Positions 28,580 through 41,136 of a DNA stretch of 64,000 nt are shown here, piece by piece (position 1 is the stretch's first letter; every line of letters starts with the position of its first letter). Source of the DNA: Manduca sexta (taxonomy: Eukaryota > Arthropoda > Insecta > Lepidoptera > Sphingidae). The position numbers and the translations under genes are program-made. Under the pieces are notes generated by a model, which was not told the origin of the DNA, did not search any database, and saw nothing but the letters and a program-made list of their open reading frames with translations. Location of the stretch: contig NC_051124.1 of assembly GCF_014839805.1 (NCBI RefSeq), forward strand, positions 2,418,001-2,482,000. The letters are read 5' to 3'.

Positions 28580-30560
28580 AGTAGTTATTACCATTTATTT
28601 GGATGGATTACAGTGTGACTTTTGCATTAGGTCGGCTTATACATCTATGGGACAAGTAGCATTTACGCAGAAGTTGTTAAACAGGCCGGGAGATAATTTG
28701 TTACTAAGTTAACAATAAACAAGAACTGTAGTATTAGAAAAATAGCGTTGAAAATCCCAAGGTAAACAAACAAGTTTTGAAATTATTAAAAATAAGTTCA
28801 TTGGCGCCATGTATCAAATCAGAATTGTCGCCTCAAGACGTTAAAAATGTTTTTACGTAATGTCAAAACACAAGTATCCAATAAAAAAAAAAACAAATTA
28901 AATAGAATATAGCTATAATAATGATATTACAGTCAAATTCGTGTATTTTGCCAACGATCAGATTTCGTGTCAATGTGACGAAGTCATTATAAGTTGATTA
29001 TCTAAAAAAGTAGGTTGAGTAATGCAGGAACCGTGTAAAAAGTGCGAATTATGCCTAGATCTAGGCTACAATAATAACGCGAGTGTACGGTGACCACGAA
29101 CTCTTTGTTTTACAGTATTTTCTACCGTCTAAATACCTTTGTGTTTACTATTGTTTATTATTACAACTATAAAGCATTAAAATTTAAGTTCTGTCCAATT
29201 ATTTTCTTCATTCATAAAAATTCGGAAGTATTTTTTTAATTGTATTGTGTCAAAGATGTCAATTATTACATTATAAAACCCCTGTCAATTGCATAATTTC
29301 ATTACTATCTTATTATTCGAAGTAAGCTCACATTATGTGCATATTATAAATAAGTTTACATTCATCAACGCATGAATCAAATTATTACGAATGTGTTTAG
29401 TGCGTAATTTTAATAAGTTATTTTTTTATCATAAATAACGAATGTCTTGTCCCTTCTTATTTATAAATTGTTTTTATTGTCTTAGAAGTCTGTTTATACA
29501 AAAACAGGCGTACAATAAAAAAATTGTTAAGACTGCTAATTATTTTTCCTTGACATGGCCACCCTAAATTTGATAACATCGCTCACCGATCAAAGTAATC
29601 GCACGAAATTACGGAGAAAATTCATGCATCTTTTTCGTGTTATTCGTATACTTATCGTTGTTGCATGTTACTGTATTCGATTGACATGGCATTATGTTTG
29701 AATCGTTGATGCAAACCCAACTACCCTTAATATTTCATCTCATCGTTTATGAAAACTAACAATTAATTACGTGATTTTGTAGTTTTGGCCCAATATTGAC
29801 CCTTTTTAAGTAATTTCTTGCGACCACCAGAAATTTAAAGGATTATAAAAAATTGTTTGACACAAATATTTACATAAACATGTTTTGTAATAACATAACT
29901 ATGACGAATATTTGGAATATATGTAACTAAACCTTGTCTACAAGCATGACGCACTTAAACTCTTAGTCAACGCTTCAGGCTGTATCCCAGAAGGGGTAAG
30001 CACAAGCGGAATAAGCCAACCACGACCGCCAAAAACTTTTCTCTACCTCTAAAAGATAGTTTTTTCACAACCATTTTTTGAAGTGACACTTCTTTAGAAT
30101 CATTGTGATTTGAATCTTCTTTCAAATCGTTGTGATTTGAAACTTGATGAAACGAAAATGCGTGAAGATATTTGAAAAGGAACAGCGTTCAACCGGCCTG
30201 CATGCAACGTTTTGCATTCTTTTTAAAATCAAATAATTCTGTGAGATATTGACTTGTTTTTATTCTTCGACCGGGGCATCCATTTAAGGACCTCCAAATT
30301 TAAACCAAGTTCCTCCACCACTAAAACAATAAAATGATTATATTTTAATTTCGAAACGCTAATTATAATATGCAACTACTCTAAGAGCGGCTTCAAATAA
30401 AGACTAACAATTTGAACAAAGAATTATTCAGTACTTAAATGTAAAATAGTTTAAAAGTTTCGACAGCAATGCGAAAGGTTGCTTTAAGTTTTGCGGAAAC
30501 TCGTACCACGCGATGTATTTAGTGACTGAATTCTGTGCTATTTTTATACTATTGCCTATT
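28580..30560. other. intergenic, no recognised feature
   Basis: AT-rich, with no supported gene or repeat beyond short low-complexity tracts. Confidence 0.4.
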
Positions 30561-30599
30561 TTAAATAAGTTGGTAATGTGCCTTGCTGGATGCGTGTCG

Positions 30600-30682
30600 C
30601 TTCCATTAGGCATCTGGAAATTCTTGGGGAAGGCCCATGTTCAGCAGTGGACATCCTGCGGCTGATGATGATGATGATACCT
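30600..30682 (+). repeat. non-LTR retrotransposon tail ending in (GAT)n
   Basis: GGGGAAGGCCCATGTTCAGCAGTGGAC followed by GCTGATGATGATGATGAT is the characteristic 3' end of a LINE also present at 49166-49305. Confidence 0.6.
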
Positions 30683-30784
30683 TTCAGTAACGTGCTTAAA
30701 TGTGTTGTGCCAATCCCACATTGGGGTTAGATAAAAACATTTACCACGTTGGATGTAGGCCGCTTTTGACATGCCTGAAAATTT

Positions 30785-30915
30785 TTAATATGAGAAAGGG
30801 GTCTGGATTGTGTGCCCGTATAGCGATAGGCTAGCCACATCATATCAATGGTGAACTAGTTGCATCTCTGTCTACCCTATCACTTATCAGGGTTAAAGGC
30901 TGTGAGTATGTGTGT
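30785..30915 (+). repeat. SINE family B-like fragment
   Basis: GTGCCCGTATAGCGATAGGC and CTACCCTATCAC...GGGTTAAAGGC follow the family B body with heavy divergence. Confidence 0.45.
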
Positions 30916-30984
30916 ATTTGTTTGTTGTAATTATTGAGTTACCACCTAATATCTCGCTTATATATACAAATTATTCATCATCGA

Positions 30985-31150
30985 TAATGTCCCATCCTCT
31001 CCCAGTGGCCTTCCTGAGCCAAGGTTCATGAACCGTTAGTGGGTGGCCCTTAGCATGGTCGCTTAATTTTTAAGGGTTGCGAACGCCGAAACTGCCCATC
31101 CAAAAGTCCGATGTATTTGCATAAGCCAGTCCTTGTCAGGCTAACAAACG
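30985..31150 (+). repeat. repeat family I, copy 1
   Basis: CTGAGCC.AGGTTC.TGA.CCGTTAGTGGGT and AAGGGTTGCGA are shared with the reverse-strand segment 60800-60965. Origin unknown. Confidence 0.55.
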
Positions 31151-31929
31151 TAGGGTCTTGTTAAAAAAAATGACAAGGTACGTATAGTTTGATTGAGTCT
31201 ACACATTGTAACGATACCCGGTATTGTCTTGCCTACATTGCAAGCTAAGGCAACGCTCACAAAGAATAAAGTTGCAACTAAATTCACCGTATTTTCGTTT
31301 TGATAAACTTTTAAATATATATTTATATTTTTCCACTACTTAACTGAGAGAATGATATATTCATTAGTACAATATACTGGGACGCACAAAAACATTTATA
31401 ACGATGTGAACAACGGAAACGTACATCCCATAAAACAGAAGAGGTTCCAGTTCAGCACAAAATGTCGGGAAAGGTGTATTGGAACCTTCATCTAGTGGAT
31501 AGTGATACGCTGATTGCAGAAGTTTGATTTGATTGATTGCCAGAGTCCTAAAATATGATAAAAACATAAGCTAGTTTGTATGCAGGAAAATTATACGGAG
31601 GTTTTATGTTGGAAAAGATCTTTGATACTGCAAATACCAAATATTTAGTTTACTATAAACTACTGCTAGGTTAGGTTATTTCCTATACAACTTTTCATAG
31701 TCTAGAGAAAGGCGCAACCAGATGGGTCTCGGAAACGGCTTTAGGATGGAGCGAGTGTCGTGTTGGCCTGATGTACCTTAGAGAGGGCGTCAAGGAATTT
31801 AGAGGGTGTCACAGGCTTTGGATTTAACGTCTGTACTCACCTCCTAAAAAGGGCACGCTATATTTTTGACCGCGGCACCCAAACAGCTAACCAGTCCACC
31901 ACTTCCTTACATATTATAAAATAAAGACC

Positions 31930-32190
31930 TCAGGGCCCTTATTCTGTATGATAGTGAAATCGCGTAACGCGGCCGTGTCATGTTATCTTCGAGAAATGTG
32001 TGTGGAATGGTATTCTGTAAGCCAAATTTCTATAGTACTAAACATGATGGGTTGTGTTACATGCATGTTACGCACTGTCAAAATAACGTGCGGGATAGAG
32101 AATAAGGCTCCTGGGGCCACACATTTCTCGAAGATAACATGACACGGCCGCGTTACGCGATTTCACTATCATACAGAATAAAGGCCCTGA
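31930..32190. repeat. fold-back MITE (family M) with 73-bp arms
   Basis: Arms 31930-32002 and 32118-32190 are inverted copies differing at one base, with a 115-base loop. A complete family M element (31931-32114, ends GGGCCCTTATTCT and AGAATAAGGC) is followed by an inverted partial second copy. Single, non-folded relatives are at 41341-41519 and 46750-46925. Confidence 0.8.
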
Positions 32191-32584
32191 TGCGTCTGTC
32201 TAAACGCGCTATATTCAAAATCCACTGAACGTATTTTCATACGGTTTTCACCACGAGACGGAGTGATTAAAGTCGAAGGTTTATGTTTATAATTCATTAG
32301 TGGTTTGTACAACAGAAAAATATAAAGGTTTTAAACTTATTAATTATGCTAGTCTAGATTTAAGCATCTATTTTCTAAATATTTATATGCTCCAAAAGCA
32401 GATGTCGGCGAACTCTATCGTTACTACTTAAGACCTATGTACCTATTTATCCGATATCATAAATGAATGAAACATTTTATTGTATACAACAAATACTGGA
32501 AAATGAATACAGTTATTACATCATATAAAAATGAAACAATAGACGGTGTTATCGCTGAAAAAATAAATAAAATTTTGAATTTGA

Positions 32585-32802
32585 ATTTGACGGGCATTCA
32601 TGTTCTGCTACCCATACAAAGCCGGGTTGATAGATAATTGAATGCCATTACACCGTTGTTCATCACGGATAACGCTGACGATACAATCTCTTATCGGTTT
32701 CCCAGTAGTGCAGTAGAAAACAACGCGTCTGACGGCTCGACTCAGCTGAGCCAGCTTTCCATGAACTTTATCGAGCTCTGCCTTCCAGCGAAACTCTACA
32801 CC
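32585..32802 (-). other. repeat-derived open frame, about 60 codons
   Basis: Minus-strand frame containing RWKAELDKVHGKLAQLSRAV and RDCIVSVIRDEQRCNGIQL, ended by a stop. It lies next to TTTTGAATTTGAATTTGACG, a common lepidopteran repeat tail, so I take it as transposon-derived. Confidence 0.35.
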
Positions 32803-32878
32803 TTAACAATGTAACACTGAGTGTTGTGTGATGAATTGCTTTTGAGAACTGATTGCTTTCTAGGCAAATATGATTGTT

Positions 32879-33060
32879 AATATCTATATCTATATAAATG
32901 AATCCCTGTTTCCCTTGGTCACGCCATCACGTGTGAACGGCTGGACCGATTTCACTATTTTTTTTTGTTGTGTTTGTTATTGTCAGGAAAAGGTTCTTAT
33001 GAAAGAAACATTTAAAAAAATTGTGCGGTTAATTAGAAAATATAAGAAAACTTAACGAAA
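32879..33060 (+). mobile_element. Helitron-like 5' fragment
   Basis: TCTATATCTATATAAATGAA followed by GTGTGAACGGCTGGACCGAT resembles the 5' part of the elements at 12750 and 47141. The 3' end is missing. Confidence 0.4.
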
Positions 33061-33772
33061 ATATTAATTTTATAAAACTATCAATTGTTTGAAATAACTG
33101 TCAGCGATTGACATAATGCACGCTGCAAATTCATAGTTAAGACGGGACAACGTCTGTCGCGTCAACTAGTATTGTTATAAACATGGACGTATATTCTACA
33201 GACACGAACGTCCATATCAACTATTTGTTCAACATTTGAACCAAAATGGCAACCAAAACGTCACTGTTATAACTTATTTATTTACTTGAATAACAAATCA
33301 TTTTAGTCAGACTAATATTTTTTATTGCACTTAGACTCGCGTTTTTATATTATGAACGCCACTCCGTACACAACCTCAAGCATCAATATTGACACCATCC
33401 TTAAATCAGTTTGAATGGATGACAGTTTAATTCAGTTGAATACAGTGAATGTTCGGAACGCCAAATCTAGTACATAGTACACATATATCGATGGTTGTAA
33501 ACATGACTGTGTGAGATATTTTTCTAAAACTACAAGTTGCATTGCCCCGGTAGTAACATTATTGATCAGGTAGTATTTTTGGGTTTTCTGATCATTGTGG
33601 AGTCTGGCATTGTCCGAATATAGGTGGCGAAATGAAGGTGAGATACACTTCTGCCCGAAAAAAAAAGTGATGATATATATTTGCGTATATTATATTATTA
33701 TTTAAAGTATGGCTGGCCGTTGCACTGAAACTTACTAAATGATTTGTTATGTTTACGCGAATGTTAGACAAT

Positions 33773-33880
33773 AAAATTAAATTATTTTTCGGATTTTATA
33801 GCGGTTTTTATATTTTAATTTTCTCCCTAAATAGAGAAAAAAATATAAAAACTGCTATAAAATTCGAAAAATTTAATTTT
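33773..33880. repeat. hairpin of family F ends
   Basis: Arms about 33773-33825 and 33834-33880 pair around TTTTATAGCGGTTTTTATAT with short gaps; the loop is 8 bases. The same ends occur at 43985 and 56311-56641, so this is a collapsed fold-back of a larger inverted-repeat element. Confidence 0.65.
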
Positions 33881-34261
33881 ACTAGTTTATTGCACACTCG
33901 ATCGTTATCGCTATGTCGGGCTGAGTTTCAGGCGGGTGCAATTTACCGCCTGTTGGTTTGAGTTATTAGAAGGCCATCGACTTTACCCATATAGTGTATA
34001 CAATGGATAAGTGGTTTAAAATCCGCACTTGAATGTTGTCATCACTTAAGTACAGTTAAGAGTCTTGTAGCTTCTTAGTTGCCTTTCAAAGTGTCCATTA
34101 CTGGTACGCAATAAATTTGTCAGTACGTTAAACAATGAAATACATGAGTAATGCTTGTGTTCATTGTTCGATGACCCGAAACATACAATAAAAAAAAATT
34201 CAAAGGAATTGCATTTTAAATGTAAATTGATTATCAAAAGATTAAAAATAAAATTCATTTC

Positions 34262-34420
34262 ACGCGTGGCGATTAGGGACGGGGGTGTGAGATTGTCGTG
34301 GCTCGCGACGCCGCGCGACCGTCGCAACGACGCTCGGTCGACGCGCGGTCGCCGACCCGTCGCGTGCTATGCACACACGGTCAAGGAGGTGGCCGTCGGT
34401 GCACACCGTTTAGCTAATTA
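34262..34420. promoter_or_regulatory. CpG-rich patch, orphan
   Basis: Very dense CpG (GCGACGCCGCGCGACCGTCG, TCGACGCGCGGTCGCCGACC) in AT-rich intergenic DNA. No convincing exon is found on either strand. Candidate promoter or enhancer for an unseen transcript. Confidence 0.3.
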
Positions 34421-35689
34421 ATGTGCTGTTTTGGAACAACCAATATGTAATTTATTTATTGGTTTTTAAGGGAAACATATAAGCAATAATGAATAACATA
34501 AAATGAAGCAAATTAAGTGGTACATGGCTCAGTTAAGTTTCTACAATTATAATGTATAATGTCTTGGTCTCATGTTTGACACGTATCAACCTCTCGTTTG
34601 ACATGTTTCGACCTTTCTTTTGGCATTGTTAGTTACCCTAGAAGCATAAATTTCTGCAATGTTCTCTGTACCGTATCCTTTTTTATTAAGAATGCCAGTG
34701 AATTTATGATTCTTTTATATTTAGGTGTTTTTAAGGGCGGTGGAAATCATTTAACACTAGCTTAATTATCTATTTGTTTGCCAGTCGGTCCCAAAAAAGT
34801 AGGGGTCTACATTTTGTATGTTGATAATGTTAATTAAATTGATTTAATGAATGGTTGCTTCTACTTCGATTATCGGTGAGCCACTCTTTATATTTTGGAT
34901 ATTTAATTTGTATTAGACAAACTGCAAGGCTTTGAATATTAAAAATATTAAAATAAAAAGAAAGCTAAAAAATTTAAATATAAAAACTGCACTGTAAAAC
35001 ATCGAGTCGGCTATAAGAAAGTAAAGTTTCGGTCACACTACACTCATTATGCGGTCTACGCGACTAAGGTTCGCGATACAATGGTGCGTTTGTCGAAGAG
35101 TATTAACCCTAATACACACCCGAGTTACGAAATAATGACACGTTACGTTGATTACGTGTTTTCAGTGGAACGGGCTTTATGTTATATTTCCTTAGGACTT
35201 AACTTTTTTTTGCTCGAAATTACTTAGACTTGGAGCTTTTCCTTTGGATTATATTTTTACAATATTCCGTAGAATCGTTAAGTAATTAATGAAATTGTTA
35301 ATAGTATCTCAAATCCAAGGCATGCTGGGGCGATGTAAGTAGATACTTAAAATAAAAATAGTTAAAGATTACATTATATTGGTACAGACTATAAAATAGA
35401 TTCAATTATAAAATGTTCACCAACCTCAATTCGTTTTGGTTGCCACGAATGATTGTATATTGTCTAAGTTTGAAATTTGTTCCTCGAATTTTATCGAATA
35501 CTAAATTCAATTTTATACTCACAAGCTTTTACCAAACAATTTAGGTACATACTATGTTTATTCTAATGGCGTAGGACAAAGCGAAGCCAAGCTGTCCACG
35601 TAATTTGTCGTCAAATTTACAAAACGGTATGCTTACCAAAAATGTTTACATTTAAATCCAACATCGACAATCATATTTTTAAATTAAAG

Positions 35690-35915
35690 AACCGTTCCGT
35701 GTCTTCGTTGCCATCCGTTGAGCAATATATTCAAGCGCGAAGCAATATTACGTTATGGCGGCTGCAGCGTTCCGTTCCGTCGGTTTTGCCGGTCGCGCGT
35801 CCCGTCGGTTCGGCCGGTCTCGTGCGCTCCGTGATTTATCGTCCGGGGACATTTCTTCGTGTTCCTTTGCTTCGTGGGCGGGTGTGCATTGTGCTGGCGT
35901 TGGTTCTGAGTTTTT
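35690..35915 (+). promoter_or_regulatory. CpG-rich patch with an ATGGCGGCTGCAGCG start
   Basis: CpG-dense DNA with two copies of CCGTCGGTT followed by CCGGTC, and an open frame from 35755 beginning MAAAAFRSVGFAGR. The frame runs into a poly-T tract and hydrophobic low-complexity sequence, so it is probably not a protein. A promoter, or a 5' non-coding exon of CDKL2, is possible. Confidence 0.3.
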
Positions 35916-36185
35916 TTTTTTAATAATATTGGTTGATTTATTTATTTATTTGTTTGTCTAACACAGGTATTTGCATAATACTTTTTATGTTAGGCGTAAT
36001 ATGTTCTTTGACAACGTTAAGTTCTGATGTATATTTCTAGCCGGAGTAAGATTGAAGACTTGTACCTAGAAAGAAAAAAAGGTAATAAGTTAGTGAAATA
36101 GGTTGTGTCAGTTATTCCACTCATAATAAAGTTATGAATATATAAGTTTAAATTTATAACGTGTAATATATTTATATATTGAAAA

Positions 36186-36470
36186 TATTAGCCCTGTATA
36201 ATATATTGTCCCACTACTGGACACGGGGCACTTCTACTATTAACAGAGTTAGTTTACCACGCGGGCCTAGTTTGGGTTGGTAGACTTGTCATATCTTCGA
36301 AGTTCTCGGGTGTCTTTATGATGTTTTCCTTTATCCTGAAAACAAGCTATAATTTCCAAACTATACACACATAACTTTTTGGAAAAGTTAGATGTGCGTG
36401 GCCTAGGGTTTTGAGCCTGCTGACATTCATCTCAGTAGTCCGTTCTACTCTCAACTAAGTAGGCTGTCTT
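36186..36470 (-). repeat. SINE family A, reverse copy
   Basis: Starts with the reverse tail GCCCTGTATAATATATTGTC and ends in the reversed box A-like CTCAACTAAGTAGGCTG; diverged. Confidence 0.7.
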
Positions 36471-36594
36471 TGAATTGAAAGAAAATACCCTAAGTTTCTC
36501 TTCCCTTTAAAATGATGTTACGTGGAATTTTAAAATATTATTTTACAAACAACTCCAAATCTCCCCAGCACAACGCACATCCTTACCAATAATT

Positions 36595-36690
36595 ATTTTG
36601 ATCGTCAGTCTACGCCGCCGCGCGTTCGTAGCCGCCCGCCCCCGCGCGACCTACGCCGTAACCGCGCTACGAGTTCCGCACGTGATTCTC
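36595..36690. promoter_or_regulatory. CpG-rich patch, orphan
   Basis: GCCGCCGCGCGTTCGTAGCC and CCCCCGCGCGACCTACGCCG follow GATCGTCAGTCT, which includes an initiator-like CAGT. Candidate promoter; no exon was found nearby. Confidence 0.3.
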
Positions 36691-36943
36691 GTTAACTATT
36701 TAATTAAATTAATCTACATTTTAAAATGTTGCGATTAATTGATTTTTCATCGAAAAGTGCAGTTGAAACGTGAGTTGTATTAATTTGCATGTTTCTGATT
36801 TATCGCGTGGGTTGTAATCAGTGGCTTGCGGTTGTCGTTTTATGTTTATAGTCCCAACTTCAATAATTTTCCCATTAATATCTTGGAATGGATTTTGATG
36901 ACAGACTTATTAGGTAATAGAATATTTACAGTTATAATTATAC

Positions 36944-37155
36944 TGGCCCTGTATTATATATTGTCTCACTGCTGGGCACGGGCCTCCTCTACTAAGAGGG
37001 TTTAGGCCTTAGTCCAACACGCTGGCCTAGTGCGAGCTAACTTCAGATACCTTCGAAATTCTTTTTAGATAATTCTCAGGTATGCAGGTTTCCTCACGAT
37101 GTTTTCCTTCACCGATAAACAATACCCATGTAACTTCGAAGTCAGAGGTTAGTTA
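36944..37155 (-). repeat. SINE family A, reverse copy lacking the head
   Basis: GGCCCTGTATTATATATTGT to AACTTCGAAGTCAGAGG follows the reverse of the family body; the pol III boxes are missing. Confidence 0.7.
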
Positions 37156-37354
37156 TCTAAAACAACTTATTTATTAATACTAAATATATTTTCTAGATCG
37201 AAATATTGAGGAATTACACCGATCTCTTGATGTCTTCCTTGTCCAAATCTGTAACATATTTGCCGGGCCCATTTTTACATATAAATTGGGATTAATCAAT
37301 AAAGTTAACTTTTCGGACTGGACTTCAACATCTATTCTGTTATTTGATTTGAAT

Positions 37355-37680
37355 CAAATAACAATGATGCCACGACTGCCGAGGTGTAATCGTCTCTCGT
37401 CAGTTGAAATTCTATCGGACCCCAGTCCACTTAACATCAGGTGCAACGGAATTCCAGCCCGGCAAGGAATTCGTTTTTTTTTATACGTAAAAAAAATTGT
37501 CAAACCTGCCATAGTGGCCCACGAAAGTTTGTCGCGAGATACTCATATGGATATACACAATATCCGTTTTAAACAAGCCGGCATAATTGTGTCTACTGGC
37601 GAGGGACAATCATCTCTTGTCAGTAAACACAATCCTATTGCACTTAATATCAGGTGCAGGGGGGTCGCTTTCTCGTGCTT
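37355..37680 (+). repeat. repeat family C, two partial copies
   Basis: A right half at 37355-37450 (GTCTCTCGTCAGTTGA, CCACTTAACATCAGGTGC) is followed by a longer copy at 37500-37665 (CCATAGTGGCCCACG, AAGCCGGCATAATTGTG, ATATCAGGTGCAG). Confidence 0.6.
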
Positions 37681-38554
37681 GTATAAAAAAAAAACTTGGA
37701 ATCTTCGACCTACGTACTGATGGTTCGACGTCCCTCGCTTCCATATTTCACTTGCTGCCGGCACGCACTGGCAGTCACGGTAGTCGACCTCGTTTACCTT
37801 TTCCCTTTATTTTTTTAAAAAGAAATTGCTTAATAAGTAGCCAAGATGCCGGTGCACCTTCGAATCACGTCATGTCCCGTGACAGTATTAGTCATTTATC
37901 TTTGGGTTTATAGGCTGTGCGGCTGTCCAAATATTTTCCTTGGTCTGTCGAGTTTGTATAGATAGGGGTCTTTGGCTAATAGATGACTTTTTAAATGATT
38001 TAGACGCGTTTTAACTCACAGGAATTATTTTTCAGAAAAACTCGCTATTTACGCTTCCAGGATAAAGCAACTTATGTTTTTTTTTAATATGTTAATCCAA
38101 CAGTACTTTACATAATATGTTATATTTAAAATTGATTTACAACAAAACAAAATTCACATGCAACTATTTGCCGTGTTCCATGCATTTTCAGAAGTTAAAT
38201 TAATACATGTGATTAATATTTTGAAGAATATACAACGTGATAATCCAGTGTTTAAGTGCTAATCTGTCTATCTAAATCTTAACATATTCACATAGTTACT
38301 TTTGTCTTGAAATACACTCGGGCAAGCTTCATCTGTGTGCTAAACTTTGTCTAAATGCGTTTAGTAATTTCTTTTTTTACTTTCGTTTAACATCCAAGTG
38401 TCTCCAAACTTTCGCATCTATCATCGATATCTGTACCATTTCTCAATATTTGTTCTAGAAAAATTCTTTAGAAGTGGTTAATAAATTTATTTTACATAAC
38501 TTTAACTAACCTTTGACTTTTCGAAATTACGTTGTTGCATTGTTTATAAATTAT

Positions 38555-38750
38555 AATCGTTCGCTTTAACCGTGTAGGATAACATCGTGAGGAATCTTAC
38601 ATACCATACAATATTGATGGTATGTAAAGTCTGCCAACCTGCTTAGGGGAGCGTCATGGACTGAGGCCCAACCCTTCTCAGTAGTAGAGGAGGTCCGTGC
38701 CCAGCAGTGAAATAATATAAAATACAAGGCTAGTATTGTTATTTATGCGA
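38555..38750 (+). repeat. SINE family A 3' part
   Basis: AATCGTTCGCTTTAACCGTG, ATCGTGAGGAA and TCAGTAGTAGAGGAGGTCCG follow the family body and tail; the head is lost. Confidence 0.6.
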
Positions 38751-38756
38751 AATACT

Positions 38757-39055
38757 TATTTTTTTTTTATTGCTTTGAATGACGAGACGAGCTTGCCGTT
38801 CGCCTGACGGTAGCGATACGACCGCCCATAAATACTAGAAACACCATCCTACATCTTGAATTCCAAACTATTGTTTGGTATTCAAGATGACAGATATGAT
38901 GATGAGACAAGATGTTAAGGCTTATTATCTCCAGTAGTTACACTGGCTACAATGTCCTTCAAACCGGAACACAACAGTGACTACACACTACTGCTTGGAG
39001 TTAGTAATAGATATTGTGGTACTTACCAAGGCGAAATCTCATGTATGGAAGACCT
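38757..39055 (+). repeat. repeat family D, long copy
   Basis: Starts TTTATTGCTTTGAATGACGA and includes GATACGACCGCCCATAAA, AAACACCATCC and CACTGGCTACAATGTCCTTC. This family is repeated at least seven times in the window, in both orientations. Confidence 0.7.
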
Positions 39056-39342
39056 ACCAGTTTAATTAAGCGAAACAACTATTTAATCAATATTTTAGGT
39101 AAATTGACTACCCGCAGAGTAAACAGAGAGTGTCGCGTGTCCCCGCCGATTTGAGCCGAGTCGCGATAGCACAAATTACTAATCAATAAGTTTCCGTTTG
39201 CTCTGCTGCAGCGACAGTTATCCAATGTCATGGCATTTTTGTCAATACGCGGTGGCATGTGTGTTTGGAAAAGCATGATATGCTCGCACAAGGTCAGACG
39301 GATTTATCGCATTGAAATGAATTATTGGATGTAATGTATTTT

Positions 39343-39545
39343 CATTTTTTTTTATTTGAATGACGAAGCGAGTTTGCCGTTCGCCTGATGGTAAGTGATA
39401 CGACCGCCCATAAACAGTAGAAACACCATCCAACACCTTGAATTACAAAGTATTGTTTGGTATTCCACTGAACTCGCCATTCTGAGACATGAGATGTTAA
39501 GTCTTATTATGTTGTTCTTACACTGGTTATATGTAAATATATAGT
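39343..39545 (+). repeat. repeat family D, second copy
   Basis: TTTTTATTTGAATGACGAAG to GTTGTTCTTACACTGG; same orientation as the copy 590 bases to the left. Confidence 0.7.
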
Positions 39546-40176
39546 TTATTGACAACACTAAATGGTCACCACTAGTCAACACTACGTCAGAGCTATTAAT
39601 GTACGTTTTAGGGTTGACATTGACCCAAAGCGGCTATTAGGCGCACGTGACAGCGCTGTCAACAGAGTCAATAATAAAAAATTTACACCACGTTTGTTCA
39701 AAACACGCTCGTATATATGGTACGGACATTTTGTCGCGAACTGTTGAACTAACTAGTATGAGTGATAGTTAATATTTGTGTTGGTATTGTATTAATTATT
39801 CATTGTATATCAATAAATTATTACTAATTGATGTAGTGTATTTTATATTTTTTATATTACAATTTCCTCCTGACGTTTCGAATATTTTGCAGTCTTTATG
39901 GTCACGAGGAGAACGAGGTTTTGGTCGACCATACTGTATTACCTAAAATGTGTCTTTTACTGGACATTATGCGTTTTCCCCGACACTTTATTTAACGTCA
40001 GATTAATTTGGTTTTTGCCGCAACGGGGTGCGTTATCTGCTGACCCGATTTATGCCACATGGACAAGCGAAGGGAAATAAAACACAACTTTCCGTAGAAA
40101 GGAATGATACAGGTTATACTGACAGAGCAACCCCGGGAGAAGGGGGAGGGGGGAATTCAAACTTAGCAAACAATAT

Positions 40177-40502
40177 ACGTTAGCCTAGTTAGTTGTGGAA
40201 CGGTCTGTCGAGACGAAAGTCCGCAGTTTCAAATCCCAAGGTCATACACCTCTGACTTTTCTAAAAAAAAATTATGTGTGTATTCTTTGTGAATTATCGC
40301 TTGCTTTAACGGTGAAGGAAAACATCGTGAGGAAACCTGCATACCTGAGAAATTGTCTATTAGGAATTTTCGAGGGTGTGTGAAGTCTACCAACCCGCAC
40401 TAGGCCAACGTGGTGGAGTAAGGCCTAATCCCTCTCAGTAGTAGAGGAAGCCCGTGCCCAACAGTGGGACATTATATAATACAAGGCTGATATTATATTA
40501 TT
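40177..40502 (+). repeat. SINE family A, full copy with near-perfect target duplication
   Basis: TAGCCTAGTT...GTTTCAAATCCC head, full body and tail. The flanks AAACAATATACGT (left) and AAACAATACACGT (right) are a 13-bp duplication with one change. Confidence 0.8.
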
Positions 40503-40853
40503 AAACAATACACGTGGTAAACGCGTAATACATTAATCACATGAATTATTTTCCACGGGCTGGGAAATGATGATGATGATGATGAGAAAAGTAAAAATAT
40601 AGGGGGGTGGCGGCGGCATTTCCCACATTATGACCCGTCTCAAAAAATTCAAGATCCGGGGCTGTGACATAAACAGTAGTAATTCAATGTTTACGATTGA
40701 AAAAAAATATTACTTCTAAAGAAGCCGAGATTCGTGCACAGCATTGGAGTTCTACTGCATCTGATCATGAGTGGAGTGGCGTTCGGGAGCCGTAGCGAAG
40801 ACGCATTTCTTTAATCGTTAACCCTAATAGAACAGAAACAAATTATGGCAACA

Positions 40854-41136
40854 TATCGTTGCTGGTGACTGCCTCGGTGGCGTAGTTGTATTGCATGTCC
40901 GGTACAATAGCGCTCTGAGGTCCTGGGTTCGAATCCCGGTCGGGCAAAGTGATATTTGGGTTTTTCTGCTCAGTATCAGCCCGGAGTCTGGAATTTGTGC
41001 CCGATATGGCGATAGGCTCGCCCCCTATCACATCATGGGACGGAACACACTTGGCGAAAAGTGGGTGCCCTAGTTGCGCCTCTGCATACCCCTTCGGGGA
41101 TAAATGCGTGATGTTATGTATGTATCGTTGCTGGTG
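40854..41136 (+). repeat. tRNA-derived SINE family B, full copy with 14-bp target duplication
   Basis: The element starts ACTGCCTCGGTGGCGTAGTT (box A) and has box B GGGTTCGAATCCCGG. The direct repeat TATCGTTGCTGGTG flanks it at 40854-40867 and 41123-41136. It is inserted at the left end of a family C repeat. Confidence 0.85.

Noticed and set aside
34155..34421. Arg-rich reading frame as a coding exon
   Set aside because: The Arg/Thr-rich translation comes from CpG-dense sequence; both strands are open and no splice-consistent partner was found.
35755..35961. MAAAAFRSVGFAGR reading frame as a gene
   Set aside because: It runs into a poly-T tract and a hydrophobic low-complexity end, with no conserved domain; the GC-rich composition explains the open frame.
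40868..40950. tRNA gene suggested by box A/box B and GGGTTCGAATCCCGG
   Set aside because: It is the head of SINE family B: a long non-tRNA body follows and the same unit recurs with target duplications.
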